The notes under the pieces were generated by a model. It saw nothing but the letters and a program-made list of their open reading frames with translations. It was not told where the DNA came from and did not search any database. A DNA stretch of 64,000 bases from an uncultured Lachnospiraceae bacterium (GTDB taxonomy: Bacteria > Bacillota > Clostridia > Lachnospirales > Lachnospiraceae). Shown in pieces: positions 41,262 to 50,534 of the stretch. Positions within the stretch are counted from its first letter, which is position 1; every line of letters starts with the position of its first letter. The stretch is from the NCBI GenBank assembly GCA_910576815.1, contig CAJTKA010000006.1, positions 62,001 to 126,000 of the forward strand. The letters are read 5' to 3'. The translations under genes and the position numbers were made by a program.

Positions 41262-42944
41262 CTAATAATGTTTGGTTTTGCCTGCCATCTCCTTCATCTC
41301 TTCCGCGTTTTGCAGCGCGGCTTCCGTGATTTGATCACCACCCAGCATTCTTGCAAGCTCTCTCACGATTTCCTCTCCCGAAAGCTCCCGAATATCCGTA
41401 AGCGATCTTCCCTCCGATACCTGCTTCTCGATCACAAAATGGGAATCTGCCATGGCTGCAATCTGCGGCAGATGCGTAATACAGATCAACTGATGGTTTT
41501 TTCCCAAAATCCCCATCTTTTCCGAGACCTTCCAAGCCGTCCTGCCGCTGATTCCCGTGTCGATCTCATCAAAAATCAGCGTTTCGATTTCATCCTTATC
41601 CGCAAGGACCGTCTTTAATGCCAGCATAATACGCGAAAGCTCGCCGCCGCTTGCCGTCTGTGCAAGTTCTTTCAGCGGTTCGCCGGGATTGGTGGAAAGC
41701 AGAAAACAGATTTGATCCCAGCCGTTTTCTCCCATATGCTCCTCGCTGCCCTCCAGGCGAATCTCAAAAACTGCCTGTTCAAAATTGAGGTCCAAAAGCG
41801 CCTGCTGCATCTGTTCAGAAAGTGTGCGGGCGTTCTTTTCTCGGATCTTTGATATTTCTTTACATAGAAGAAGCGCTTTCTTCCGTGATTCTTCCACTCT
41901 GCCCACAAGTTTTTCCCGATAAGCATCGTAGTCCCTGTACTTTTCTATGGTTTCCTGCGCTTTCGCCTGATATGCTAAAATTGCCTCCACACTGCTGCCA
42001 TATTTTGCCTTCAAATGATTGACAAGGTTCAGCCTCGTTTCCGTTTGCTCAAAGGCTGCCCCGTCAAAGGAAAGTCCAGCCAGATAGGCTGCCATTTCCC
42101 TGTTATAGTCGTTTAAGAGACTGTCAATATCCAAAAGCTGCCGCTCATATTCCTGCAATGTCTCATCGTAAGCGGAAACGCTTTTGATCTCCCGCAGCGC
42201 CCTGCCGATCGCGCTGCCCGCTCCGTCACCCTCATAGCCGCATAACGCATGAGCCGCTGCCACTGCTTCCTCGATCTTTCTGGCGTTGCACATCCTCTGA
42301 TAAGTTTTTTCTAATTCCTCATCTTCCCCCGGCACGAGCGCCGCTTCCTCGATTTCGGTACACTCAAACTCCGCCAGCGCACATTCCTTCCGTCTCGTCT
42401 CCTCGTCCGTCGCATTCTCCGAAAGCTCGCGCTCCGCCTCCCGATACTGCCCGTAAATCTCCTTCAGTGCCGCCTTCTTCTGCGCAAGATCACCGCCTGC
42501 GTAAGCATCCAGGATCTCCATCTGCTTCGCTGCCTTTAAGAGGGACTGATGCTCATGCTGTCCGTGAATATCGATCAGGATCTCCGAAAGCTGCTTGAGC
42601 TGTCTGGCGGTCACCGTCTCCCCGCAGACCTTACTGACGCTGCGGTTTTCCATGATCCTTCTCTGTAAGATGACCCTGTCCTCCTCCAAGGGCAGTTCTA
42701 ACGCCTCGATTGCTTTTTTCTGAGCAGGATCCTCCACCCAAAAAACCAGCTCCACCAGCGCATAGTCCGCCCCCGTGCGAATCAGCTCCCGATCCGCTTT
42801 GGCGCCCAATGCCAGATTGATGGAACCGATGATAATCGACTTTCCCGCACCCGTCTCCCCGGTCAGGATATTGAGCCCCTTATCGAACTGTACCTCCGCC
42901 TCATCGATCAAGGCTAAGTTTTTCACATGTAAACTTTCAAGCAT
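41262..42944 (-). CDS. recN: DNA repair protein RecN
   Basis: SMC-like ATPase acting early in double-strand break repair. The 560-residue protein begins MLESLHVKNLALIDEAEVQF and has Walker A GETGAGKS near 30-37, central coiled-coil arms, and the C-terminal ABC signature TASGGELSRIMLALK with Walker B LIFDEIDTGISGRTA. Start 42944 was chosen because the family begins there and GGGTGG lies upstream. It follows argR by 42 bases; that gap contains a 26-nt sequence shared with the xseA leader. Confidence 0.97.
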   Translation of the reverse strand: MLESLHVKNLALIDEAEVQFDKGLNILTGETGAGKSIIIGSINLALGAKADRELIRTGADYALVELVFWVEDPAQKKAIEALELPLEEDRVILQRRIMENRSVSKVCGETVTARQLKQLSEILIDIHGQHEHQSLLKAAKQMEILDAYAGGDLAQKKAALKEIYGQYREAERELSENATDEETRRKECALAEFECTEIEEAALVPGEDEELEKTYQRMCNARKIEEAVAAAHALCGYEGDGAGSAIGRALREIKSVSAYDETLQEYERQLLDIDSLLNDYNREMAAYLAGLSFDGAAFEQTETRLNLVNHLKAKYGSSVEAILAYQAKAQETIEKYRDYDAYREKLVGRVEESRKKALLLCKEISKIREKNARTLSEQMQQALLDLNFEQAVFEIRLEGSEEHMGENGWDQICFLLSTNPGEPLKELAQTASGGELSRIMLALKTVLADKDEIETLIFDEIDTGISGRTAWKVSEKMGILGKNHQLICITHLPQIAAMADSHFVIEKQVSEGRSLTDIRELSGEEIVRELARMLGGDQITEAALQNAEEMKEMAGKTKHY

Positions 42945-42961
42945 AGTAACCACCCATCACA

Positions 42962-42987
42962 AAATCAATGCAGAGAATGCCGCATTT
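42962..42987 (-). repeat. 26-nt repeat before recN
   Basis: This stretch matches 49530-49555, upstream of xseA, at 23 of 26 positions, with three transitions. Both are in the same orientation and end within 45 bases of the next start codon. The xseA copy is half of a perfect hairpin; here the other half is absent because argR ends at 42987. Confidence 0.6.
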
Positions 42988-43436
42988 CACCCTACCATCC
43001 TGCCGATCTTCTCCATCACGGTCTGCGCATCCGCTACACTTCCCATCGCCATCATTACCGTATTGTCTCCGGCAATACAGCCTACGACCTCCTCGATCTT
43101 CATGGCATCGATGGCGGCGGCAACTGCCATCGCCATGCCCGGCACTGTCTTTAACACCAGGAGGTTTTGCGCCGGCGCCATGGAAACATAACCTTCCTTC
43201 AGCACCCTGCCGTACTTATCGCCCAGATGCAGCTCCTCCCCGTCAAAGGTCACATATTTCTGCTGTCCCCTGCCATTCGGGATCTTGGAAAGCTTCAATT
43301 CCCGGATATCTCTGGACACCGTCGCCTGCGTGACCTGATAACCTTCTTTTTGCAGAAGCTCCACCAGCTCCTCCTGCGTCTCCACCTCGTATCGGTTGAT
43401 CAGCTCTATGATCTTTTCCTGCCGCATTTTCTTCAT
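42987..43436 (-). CDS. argR: Arginine repressor ArgR
   Basis: Arginine-responsive regulator of arginine biosynthesis and catabolism. The 149-residue protein has the N-terminal winged helix (QEKIIELINRYEVETQEELVELLQKEGYQVTQATVSRDIRELKLSKI) and the C-terminal trimer/arginine-binding domain with GCIAGDNTVM and ending IGRMVG. ATG 43436 overlaps the stop of nadK (ATGA), so the genes are translationally coupled. The order nadK-argR-recN is standard in Firmicutes. Confidence 0.97.
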   Translation of the reverse strand: MKKMRQEKIIELINRYEVETQEELVELLQKEGYQVTQATVSRDIRELKLSKIPNGRGQQKYVTFDGEELHLGDKYGRVLKEGYVSMAPAQNLLVLKTVPGMAMAVAAAIDAMKIEEVVGCIAGDNTVMMAMGSVADAQTVMEKIGRMVG

Positions 43437-44284
43437 TTTCTATCCTCATAAACATCACTCATCTTCTTATGCAGTACCGTCAAAAAGCTTTCCGTATTGA
43501 GCCGCAGGATCCCTGTCGTCTTATCCGCCCGCCGAATCACCAGACGATCCCCGGTATACATCGTGATCTTGTGGCTGCCGTCAAAGTTCGCTTCCACGAC
43601 CTGCCGGCCTCCGTCTTTTGCCCACGGGATCTCCACAGTGATCTCATCCTCCGGCGAAAACACGATGCTGCGCGTGTTCAGCGTATGGGGACAGATCGGT
43701 GTCAGCAGTAAAAGGTTCGCAGACGGCTCCACGATGGGTCCGCCCGCCGAAAGATTATAGCCTGTAGAACCGGTGGGGGTCGCCACGATCACACCGTCCG
43801 CGCAGTAATCATTCAAAAAACGTTCATTCACATAAATACGTACACTTACGATCTGCAGTGAGCCGCAGCGCGAGATCACGACATCATTTAAGGCATACCG
43901 TTCTTCTTCCCCGCCCGCCGCAAAGATCCTGCCGGAAAGCATCATTCGCTCCTCCCGCACAAACTCATCCGCCAGCAGTTTATCCAGCGCTTCCTCTATC
44001 GCCGCGCTTTCCACCTCCGCCAGATATCCCAGTGAGCCCAGATTGATCCCCAAAAGCGGCAGTTCTCCATCCATCAGATTCCTTGCCGCCCGCAGCAGCG
44101 TACCGTCTCCGCCCAGCACCAGGGCACAGTCCGCCTCAAAGCTGCCTTGCGCCGGAAAATCGTTCTTTTCATTTTTGAGACAGACCGCCTTTCCGCCATG
44201 GTTTTCGATATAGGTAACGATCCGGTCCGTAAAGCCCCCCTGTGGATCCTTCACTTCATTTGTGATCACAAAAAAGTTTTTCAT
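43433..44284 (-). CDS. nadK: NAD kinase
   Basis: Phosphorylates NAD to NADP. The 283-residue protein has the GGDGT motif in ALVLGGDGTLLRAARN near 56-70, YALNDVVISR near 127, and PTGSTGYNLSAGGPIV near 162-177, the conserved nucleotide-binding elements. It lies 6 bases downstream of tlyA and overlaps argR by four bases. Confidence 0.97.
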   Translation of the reverse strand: MKNFFVITNEVKDPQGGFTDRIVTYIENHGGKAVCLKNEKNDFPAQGSFEADCALVLGGDGTLLRAARNLMDGELPLLGINLGSLGYLAEVESAAIEEALDKLLADEFVREERMMLSGRIFAAGGEEERYALNDVVISRCGSLQIVSVRIYVNERFLNDYCADGVIVATPTGSTGYNLSAGGPIVEPSANLLLLTPICPHTLNTRSIVFSPEDEITVEIPWAKDGGRQVVEANFDGSHKITMYTGDRLVIRRADKTTGILRLNTESFLTVLHKKMSDVYEDRK

Positions 44285-44290
44285 CCGCCA

Positions 44291-45133
44291 TTATGCCTCG
44301 TTAAGCGCCCTGTGCGCTTCCTCAACGACTGTCTCGATCTGCATTGCAGTAAAATCGATCCTCCCTTTGCCATTTCCGTCGTCCTCAGACAGGCTCTCCA
44401 CTGCCTTTTCCAGCCACATCAGATACTCGATATTCCCCTCGGGTCCTTTAATGGGCGAATAAGTCAGTCCCTTTACCCAAAAGCCGTTCTCCCCCGCAAA
44501 GCCCGTCACTGCCCACACGATCTCGACGTGTACCTTCCGGTCGCGCACGACGCCCTTCTTGCCAACCTTTTCCCGACCGGCTTCAAACTGGGGTTTGATC
44601 AGACATATCATCTCTCCCTTTTCCCGCAGAAGCGCTCTTGCCGGGGGCAGGATCTTTGTAAGAGAAATAAAGGAGACATCCACCGAGGCAAAGTCGATGG
44701 GCTCCTTGATCTGCTCGTTTGTCACATAACGAAAATTGGTCTTTTCCATGCAGACCACCCGCTCGTCGCACCGCAGTTTCCAGTCGAGCTGTCCGTGCCC
44801 TACATCGATGGCATAGACCTTTTCTGCGCCGTTTTGCAGCATACAGTCCGTAAACCCGCCCGTGGAGGCGCCGATATCCATGCACACGCTGCCTGTCAGG
44901 GTGATGGGAAACTCCCGCAGGGCGCGTTCCAGTTTCAGCCCTCCCCTGCTCACATAGGGGATCGGCTTTCCCTTGACCTCAATCTTTATCTTACTCTCGT
45001 CAAACTGTGCCCCTGCCTTGTCCTCCCTCTGGTTATCCACAAACACGCTGCCCGCCATGAGAAGCGCCTTTGCCTTTTCCCTGGAGGGCGCATAGCCCTG
45101 CCTGACTAAGATCACATCCAATCGTTCCTTCAT
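44291..45133 (-). CDS. tlyA: TlyA family rRNA methyltransferase
   Basis: 2'-O-methyltransferase family acting on rRNA, historically called hemolysin A. The 280-residue protein has an N-terminal S4 domain (RLDVILVRQGYAPSREKAKALLMAGSVFVD) and an FtsJ-like Rossmann domain with VSRGGLKLERAL, CMDIGASTGGFTDCMLQNGA, IDVGHGQLDWKLR and LIKPQFEAGREKVGKKGVVRD. Member of the dxs-tlyA-nadK-argR-recN block, 40 bases after dxs. Confidence 0.95.
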   Translation of the reverse strand: MKERLDVILVRQGYAPSREKAKALLMAGSVFVDNQREDKAGAQFDESKIKIEVKGKPIPYVSRGGLKLERALREFPITLTGSVCMDIGASTGGFTDCMLQNGAEKVYAIDVGHGQLDWKLRCDERVVCMEKTNFRYVTNEQIKEPIDFASVDVSFISLTKILPPARALLREKGEMICLIKPQFEAGREKVGKKGVVRDRKVHVEIVWAVTGFAGENGFWVKGLTYSPIKGPEGNIEYLMWLEKAVESLSEDDGNGKGRIDFTAMQIETVVEEAHRALNEA

Positions 45134-45172
45134 AATCGCCGCTTCCCCCGGCTGCCGCTTATCTGCTCTGCC

Positions 45173-47053
45173 CTATTGTCCTTTCTCGGTCAGCGCCCGG
45201 TAAGCGGAGACGACCCTCTCCTCCACCGAGACCGCATCGATGCCGACCTCCTGCTTCAAAAGTTCCACATTGCCGTGTTCCACATATTCATCAGGGATCG
45301 CGATCGTGAGGACACGCGCCGCTTCCTCGAGAGAATCCACATACGCCCGTACCCGTTCTCCGAAACCGCCGCTTATCACATTCTCTTCCATCGTAACAAT
45401 AAGCCGACTCTTTTTGCACAGATTTGCAATCAATTCCTCGTCGATGGGTTTCACAAAGCGCGCGTTGACCAAAGAGCAGGGTATCCCTTTTCCCTGAAGT
45501 CTCTCCCTTACGGTAAGAGCCACTTTCACCATGCTGCCCACGGCATACAGGACGATTTCGCCCTCCTCATAGATTACTTCGCTTTTACCGTAGACGATGG
45601 GTGCCCGATACTCTTTCAGTCCGTCAAAAGCCTCCCCTCTGGGATAGCGGATCGCCACAGGAGCACCAAACTCTACGGCATACTTGATCATATCGGATAA
45701 CTCCCATTTGTTCTTGGGAGCCAGAATGTGCATATTCGGTATGGAGGACAGGAAGGAGAGATCGAACAGCCCCTGATGGGTCTCCCCGTCGCTTCCTACC
45801 AGTCCCGCCCTGTCAATACAAAAGACCACCGGCAGATTCTGGATACAGACGTCATGCAGGATCTGGTCGTAAGCCCGCTGCAGGAAGGAGGAATAGATCG
45901 CCACAATGGGTTTTAAGCCTCCCGCCGCCAGCCCTGCCGCAAAGGTCACCGCGTGTTCCTCGGCGATCCCCACGTCAAAAAAACGCTCCGGGTACATATT
46001 ACGAAACCGTTTTAAGCCCGTGCCGTCCGGCATGGCGGCCGTGATCGCCACGACCTTCTCGTCCCGCTGTCCCAGCTTACACATGACCGTAGAAAAAATA
46101 TCCGTGTAGTTTGCCTTGGTCCTGGGCGAACTGGGAATCCCCGTTTCAATGTCAAAAGGCTCTGCGCCGTGAAATCTGGCAGGATGACGCTCCGCCGGCA
46201 GATAGCCCTTGCCTTTTTTGGTGATGACATGGACAAGTACTGCTTTCTTGACCTTTCTTGCCTCTCTGAAAATATGTAACATTTGGGGAATGTTGTGCCC
46301 GTCCACCGGACCAAGATAGGTAATCCCCATATCCTCAAAGAACATCCCCGGCACCACCAGCTGCTTAAAGCTGCTCTTGGCCCGCCTGATCTGACTTACG
46401 ACCTTATCCCCGTATCCCGGTTTCCCCCGCAGAGATTTATAAATCTCTGCTTTCAGATCCAGATACATATCGGCAGTCCTGATATTGCTCAGATATTTGG
46501 AAACCCCTCCCACATTCTCGGAAATGGACATATCATTATCATTTAATACAATGATGAAATTCGTTTCCAGACGGGAAGCATTGTTAAGCGCTTCATAGGC
46601 CATACCGCCGGTGAGAGATCCGTCTCCAATCACGGAGACGATCGTATTTTTGCCGCCTTGGATATCTCTTGCCTTGACCATGCCCAGTCCCGCCGAAATG
46701 GACGTAGAGCTGTGTCCTGTGTCAAAACAATCGCAGTCGCTCTCCTTGCGTTTGGGAAAACCGCTGATTCCGCCAAACTTACGCAGATTGGCAAAGCCGT
46801 CCCGACGGCCCGTAAGGATCTTATGGGTATAGGACTGATGCCCCACATCCCAGATAAGTTTGTCTTCCGGCAGATCTAAAAAAAGATGCAGCGCCATCGT
46901 CAGCTCCACTGCCCCCAGATTTGACCCCAAATGACCACCCGTCACACTGATGGATTCAATCAAAAACTGTCTGATTTCCTCCGCAAGCACCCCATAATCC
47001 TCCGGTGCGATCTGCTTGATATCATTTGTCTGCGTTATCTGCTCCAGCAACAT
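45173..47053 (-). CDS. dxs: 1-deoxy-D-xylulose-5-phosphate synthase
   Basis: First enzyme of the MEP isoprenoid pathway, condensing pyruvate and glyceraldehyde 3-phosphate with thiamine diphosphate. The 626-residue protein has GGHLGSNLGAVELT near 40, WDVGHQSYTHKILTGR near 69, the thiamine site GDGSLTGGMAYEALNNA near 145, KGKGYLPAE, and the transketolase Pyr domain with RAGLVGSDGETHQGLFD. Length and motifs are standard. Downstream of ispA by 12 bases, giving a short isoprenoid module inside the operon. Confidence 0.98.
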   Translation of the reverse strand: MLLEQITQTNDIKQIAPEDYGVLAEEIRQFLIESISVTGGHLGSNLGAVELTMALHLFLDLPEDKLIWDVGHQSYTHKILTGRRDGFANLRKFGGISGFPKRKESDCDCFDTGHSSTSISAGLGMVKARDIQGGKNTIVSVIGDGSLTGGMAYEALNNASRLETNFIIVLNDNDMSISENVGGVSKYLSNIRTADMYLDLKAEIYKSLRGKPGYGDKVVSQIRRAKSSFKQLVVPGMFFEDMGITYLGPVDGHNIPQMLHIFREARKVKKAVLVHVITKKGKGYLPAERHPARFHGAEPFDIETGIPSSPRTKANYTDIFSTVMCKLGQRDEKVVAITAAMPDGTGLKRFRNMYPERFFDVGIAEEHAVTFAAGLAAGGLKPIVAIYSSFLQRAYDQILHDVCIQNLPVVFCIDRAGLVGSDGETHQGLFDLSFLSSIPNMHILAPKNKWELSDMIKYAVEFGAPVAIRYPRGEAFDGLKEYRAPIVYGKSEVIYEEGEIVLYAVGSMVKVALTVRERLQGKGIPCSLVNARFVKPIDEELIANLCKKSRLIVTMEENVISGGFGERVRAYVDSLEEAARVLTIAIPDEYVEHGNVELLKQEVGIDAVSVEERVVSAYRALTEKGQ

Positions 47054-47065
47054 ATTGTACGCCCC

Positions 47066-48016
47066 TTATTTTTCTCTGTAGATCAACCGCTCCACCAGAT
47101 TCTCCAAAAACTCGTTTTTCTGCGGGAAAGACCGCAGGATCTCCACGGCCTCCTCTGACAGCTCCTGCACCTGTCTTTTCGACTCCTCCAGACCGTGCAT
47201 GGCCACATAGGTAAGTTTGTGATTTTTCTCATCGCTCCCCGTGGGCTTACCCAGCACCTCGAGGCTGCTCGTCACATCCAGGATATCGTCCTGGATCTGA
47301 AAAGCGACACCGATATTTTCCGCGCATTTTGTAAGCTGCGCCACCGCCTTTTCGTCCGCCCCGGAAAGGACGGCGCCTATGGTCATCGCCGCCTGGATCA
47401 GCGCGGCTGTCTTATTCTTATGAATATAGAGAAGCGTTTCCTCCGTGGGCTCATTTTCCGGCTTCTCCGCCAGAAGATCCGCACACTGACCGCCAACCAT
47501 GCCGTAAACGCCCGCTCTGCGTCCCAATAACGTTATGGCTGTCTCCACACGCTGATAGTCCTCAATCGTCACTGCCTTTTGAAACGCGCGAACTGCCGTC
47601 TCATAAGCATAATTCAAAAGCCCGTCCCCCGCGATCACGGCAATATCCTCCCCGTAAACCACATGCGTCGTCTTCCGCCCTCTGCGATAATCGTCGTTAT
47701 CCAGGGCCGGCAGATCATCGTGGATCAAAGAATAGGTATGGATAAATTCGATGGCTGCCATAAACACAGGCAATGCCGCTACTGTGGAAGGCTTTGGCAC
47801 TACGGTCCTGTCCGTCTGCCACACTTCGTCTGTTCCCACAAACAGGGCAGCGCTCTCCGCCATCAGGATGGGGCGCAGCCTTTTCCCGCCCGCAGACACG
47901 GCATACCGCATGGCATCAAGCACCATACGCTGCTCGCCCTCTGCTTTCGGCAGATACCTCTCCAGTATTTCCTCCGCCAGGTTCTTTCTGTTCTCCAGTT
48001 CCCCGTCAAAATTCAT
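47066..48016 (-). CDS. ispA: Farnesyl/geranyl diphosphate synthase
   Basis: Trans-prenyltransferase that builds C10-C20 isoprenoid diphosphates. The 316-residue protein has the first Asp-rich motif DDLPALDND and the second DDILD, plus GGKRLRP near 48 and the YSLIHDDLPAMD-type context. The ATG at 48016 was preferred over an upstream GTG at 48025; both lie in the end of xseB, which overlaps by about 11 bases. The order xseA-xseB-ispA-dxs is conserved. Confidence 0.95.
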   Translation of the reverse strand: MNFDGELENRKNLAEEILERYLPKAEGEQRMVLDAMRYAVSAGGKRLRPILMAESAALFVGTDEVWQTDRTVVPKPSTVAALPVFMAAIEFIHTYSLIHDDLPALDNDDYRRGRKTTHVVYGEDIAVIAGDGLLNYAYETAVRAFQKAVTIEDYQRVETAITLLGRRAGVYGMVGGQCADLLAEKPENEPTEETLLYIHKNKTAALIQAAMTIGAVLSGADEKAVAQLTKCAENIGVAFQIQDDILDVTSSLEVLGKPTGSDEKNHKLTYVAMHGLEESKRQVQELSEEAVEILRSFPQKNEFLENLVERLIYREK

Positions 48017-48242
48017 CCAGTCCACCGTCCTCGCTGATCTTTAGTACCTTCTTTTCCACCTGATCAATGGTCTCATTACAGTGTGCAAGGAGCGCCATCC
48101 CTCTGTTATATTGCGCAAAGGATTCCTCCAGCGTGATCTCCTCCGCCTCCAGACGGGCGATCACTTCCTCGATCTGTGCAAAAGCTTCCTCTAAAGATAA
48201 CGTCTGTTCTTTTTCTATGGTTTCCTCTTTTTTCTTAGCCAT
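48006..48242 (-). CDS. xseB: Exodeoxyribonuclease VII small subunit
   Basis: Small subunit of ExoVII, which degrades single-stranded DNA with XseA. The 78-residue protein is mostly helical with LSLEEAFAQIEEVIARLEAEEITLEESFAQYNRGMALLAHCNETIDQVEKKVL, the entire family core. Start at ATG 48242 with GAGGCGG upstream; the frame is open four codons more. It begins 13 bases after xseA. Confidence 0.93.
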   Translation of the reverse strand: MAKKKEETIEKEQTLSLEEAFAQIEEVIARLEAEEITLEESFAQYNRGMALLAHCNETIDQVEKKVLKISEDGGLDEF

Positions 48243-48254
48243 ACGCCGCCTCAC

Positions 48255-49496
48255 TTACGTTTTGTATGTCAACGCATCCGTCTGCCCGTTCTCCCACGAC
48301 AAATTCTCCGTTTCCGTTACCCGGGCCGACAATCTTCCATCCTTTACATAAACGCTGATCTGCTCTCCCACAGCCACCTGCGCCACCGAGGAAAGCGTTT
48401 TTCCGAAAGCGTCCGACGCATAGGCATATCCCTGACTCAGCTTATCCAGCGGTGAAAGTCCCTTCATCTGTTCGGCATAGAGCGCCAGTCTGTGTCTTGA
48501 ATCCAAAAGCCGCCCCGCCATGGCCGTCTGTAATCGATCCTCAAGGGACAGCGCCTGTGTCTTCTTCGTGCGCAGCATCGAAAGCGGGCTTGCATATTTG
48601 AGCTGCAGCCCCAGCTGCTGCGCTCTGCCCCTGTAATTCCTGATCGTCCGCTCACACAGATGCCGCATCGTATAGGCGTATTCCGTCATCTGATCTGTCA
48701 ACTGTCCAAAATCACAGACGGCAAGTTCCGCTGCCGCTGAGGGGGTAGGCGCCCGCAGATCCGCCACAAAATCCGCGATCGTCACATCTGTTTCATGCCC
48801 GACTGCCGAGATGATCGGAATCGGGCAGTCAAAGATGGCCTGTGCGACCGCCTCCTCGTTGAAGGCCCAGAGGTCTTCGATCGAACCGCCGCCCCTGCCC
48901 ACAATGATCACATCCACCTGCTGCCTTTCCAGAGCGCGGATGCCGTTTATGATGCTGGGCGCCGCCGCCTCCCCCTGCACGATTGCCGGATAAAGGATGA
49001 TCTGCACATAAGGGTTCCTGCGGGAAGCAATATTGATGATATCCCGGACTGCCGCCCCCGTCTGTGCCGTCACCACACCGAGCCGCTTCACATAACGGGG
49101 AATCGGCTGTTTATACTGTTCGGCAAACATCCCCCGCTCCGCAAGTTCCGTTTTCAGCCGTTCATATCTCTCATACAGCGCGCCGATGCCGTCCAGCTCG
49201 ATCTGTCTGGCATAGAGCTGATATTTTCCGTCCCGCTCATAGACATCCACCGTGCCGGCTGCGACCACCTGCTGCCCCTCTGCCATACGAAAGGGCAGGC
49301 CGCCCCTGTCGGAGGAAAACATAACACATGATATCGTACTTTTTGCATCCTTGAGCGTAAAATAAATGTGACCGGAAGAATGGTACTTGCAGTTGCTGAC
49401 CTCCCCCCGGATACGCACTTTCTGCAGCATAAAATCCTGCGTGAACATATTTTTGATATAAGAATTGACCTGTGCAACCGTGTATATGTTCTGCAT
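48255..49496 (-). CDS. xseA: Exodeoxyribonuclease VII large subunit
   Basis: Catalytic subunit of ExoVII. The 413-residue protein has an N-terminal OB fold (TVAQVNSYIKNMFTQDFMLQKVRIRGEVSNCKYHSSGHIYFTLKDAKSTISCVMF), the catalytic domain with VVTAQTGAAVRDIINIASRRNP, IIVGRGGGSIEDLWAFNEE and SAVGHETDVTIADFVADLRAPTPSAAAE, and a C-terminal coiled coil. Slightly shorter than E. coli XseA, normal for Firmicutes. ATG 49496 has GAGGTT upstream; the 143-base gap to nusB holds three strong hairpins. Confidence 0.96.
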   Translation of the reverse strand: MQNIYTVAQVNSYIKNMFTQDFMLQKVRIRGEVSNCKYHSSGHIYFTLKDAKSTISCVMFSSDRGGLPFRMAEGQQVVAAGTVDVYERDGKYQLYARQIELDGIGALYERYERLKTELAERGMFAEQYKQPIPRYVKRLGVVTAQTGAAVRDIINIASRRNPYVQIILYPAIVQGEAAAPSIINGIRALERQQVDVIIVGRGGGSIEDLWAFNEEAVAQAIFDCPIPIISAVGHETDVTIADFVADLRAPTPSAAAELAVCDFGQLTDQMTEYAYTMRHLCERTIRNYRGRAQQLGLQLKYASPLSMLRTKKTQALSLEDRLQTAMAGRLLDSRHRLALYAEQMKGLSPLDKLSQGYAYASDAFGKTLSSVAQVAVGEQISVYVKDGRLSARVTETENLSWENGQTDALTYKT

Positions 49497-49639
49497 ACCA
49501 ACCTCTATGTCACAGCTTTGCTGTGACTCAAATCAGTGCGGAGAATGCCGTATTTTGGGCATTCTCCTGTGTGAGACTTAGAACTTCTCCACGAAACAGC
49601 CTCTGCTGTGAGTGGCTAGAAGTTCTTCTCACACTATCT
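49497..49639 (-). promoter_or_regulatory. Three-hairpin leader between nusB and xseA
   Basis: In transcript order: a large stem 49569-49634 (outer arms GTGTGAGA/TCTCACAC, inner AGAACTTCT/AGAAGTTCT and CAGC/GCTG); a perfect 10-bp hairpin at 49540-49567 (arms GGAGAATGCC and GGCATTCTCC); and a perfect 8-bp hairpin at 49509-49527 (GTCACAGC/GCTGTGAC). None has a T-tract. The tandem of three hairpins before a start codon recalls the leaders at 4659 and 24413 but without sequence identity. Confidence 0.7.
49530..49555 (-). repeat. 26-nt repeat before xseA
   Basis: Matches 42962-42987 (before recN) at 23 of 26 positions. Here it overlaps the middle hairpin of the leader. Confidence 0.6.
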
Positions 49640-50035
49640 TTACGCAAATTTTGCCAAAACACCATTCACAAAGCCAAAAGAAGCATCCTGCCCAAATTTC
49701 TTGGCAAGTTCCACCGCCTCGTTGATCGCGACGCCGGTGGGAACATCCTCGTCATAACAAATCTCATACACCGCCAGCCGCAGGATCGTCAAATCGACCT
49801 TACTCATCCTGCCGGTATCCCACCCCTGCGCTTTCTCATTCAGCTGGGAATCGATCTCAGACAACTTCTCGGAAATTTTGTGATATTTATCGGAAACATA
49901 GGCCGCATCTTCGTCTTTCGCAGCGTCTTCTTCCTCAAAAAACAGTTTTTCCTGTTCCGCCATATCCTCCATTTTGTTAAATTCCACGCGGAATAACAGC
50001 TTGAAAATCTGTTCCCGTAACTCTCTCCTGCTCAT
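49640..50035 (-). CDS. nusB: Transcription antitermination factor NusB
   Basis: RNA-binding factor of the rRNA antitermination complex. The 131-residue protein starts MSRRELREQIFKLLFRVEFN and contains EKAQGWDTGRMSKVDLTILRLAVYEICYDEDVPTGVAINEAVELAKKFGQDASFGFVNGVL, the conserved helical core. It follows the Asp23 gene by 15 bases and precedes xseA. Confidence 0.96.
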   Translation of the reverse strand: MSRRELREQIFKLLFRVEFNKMEDMAEQEKLFFEEEDAAKDEDAAYVSDKYHKISEKLSEIDSQLNEKAQGWDTGRMSKVDLTILRLAVYEICYDEDVPTGVAINEAVELAKKFGQDASFGFVNGVLAKFA

Positions 50036-50050
50036 AACCAGCCACTCATC

Positions 50051-50440
50051 CTATTTTTCTCTCGTCACGTTGATCCCGGCAATGCGAATGTTCACATCCT
50101 GCACCTCCAGGCCTGTCATATTCTCGATAGCACTTTTCACCTTTGCCTGTACTTTCTGACAGGTAGTCGGGATATTATAGCCATATTCCATAACAACGGC
50201 AAGTTCCGCCTTGACCTTTTCCCCAGACACTTCCACTCTGGCTCCTCTGGATAGACCCCTGACGCCCACCCTGCTCAAAAGCTCATTGGTGAGATTTCCC
50301 GCCATGGCTGCGATACCTTCCACTTCCGTGGCGGCGAGCGCTGCGATCATTGCCACCACATCGTCAGCGATCCTGACGGTGCCGGTGCTTTCCGCCTGCA
50401 ATTCATACCCGTTCTTATCCGCTCCCTGTTCCATGCTCAT
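50051..50440 (-). CDS. Asp23/Gls24 family envelope stress protein
   Basis: Asp23-type proteins sit near the membrane and are linked to cell-envelope homeostasis. The 129-residue protein shows the domain: GTVRIADDVVAMIAALAATEVEGIAAMAG, then LSRGARVEVSGEKVKAELAVVMEYGYNIPTTCQKVQAKVKSAIENMTGLEVQDVNIRIAGI. In Clostridia this gene commonly heads the nusB-xseA block. ATG 50440 follows GGAGG by 7 bases. A -10-like TATACT lies upstream but the -35 is unclear. Confidence 0.93.
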   Translation of the reverse strand: MSMEQGADKNGYELQAESTGTVRIADDVVAMIAALAATEVEGIAAMAGNLTNELLSRVGVRGLSRGARVEVSGEKVKAELAVVMEYGYNIPTTCQKVQAKVKSAIENMTGLEVQDVNIRIAGINVTREK

Positions 50441-50534
50441 CTCACGTCCTCCTCAATGTTTGGCTTAATGGTTTCAGTATATCAAAGTTTCTATTTTTTG
50501 CCTAGCCCTATTCCTTCCCATCCCTGCGGCTTTC

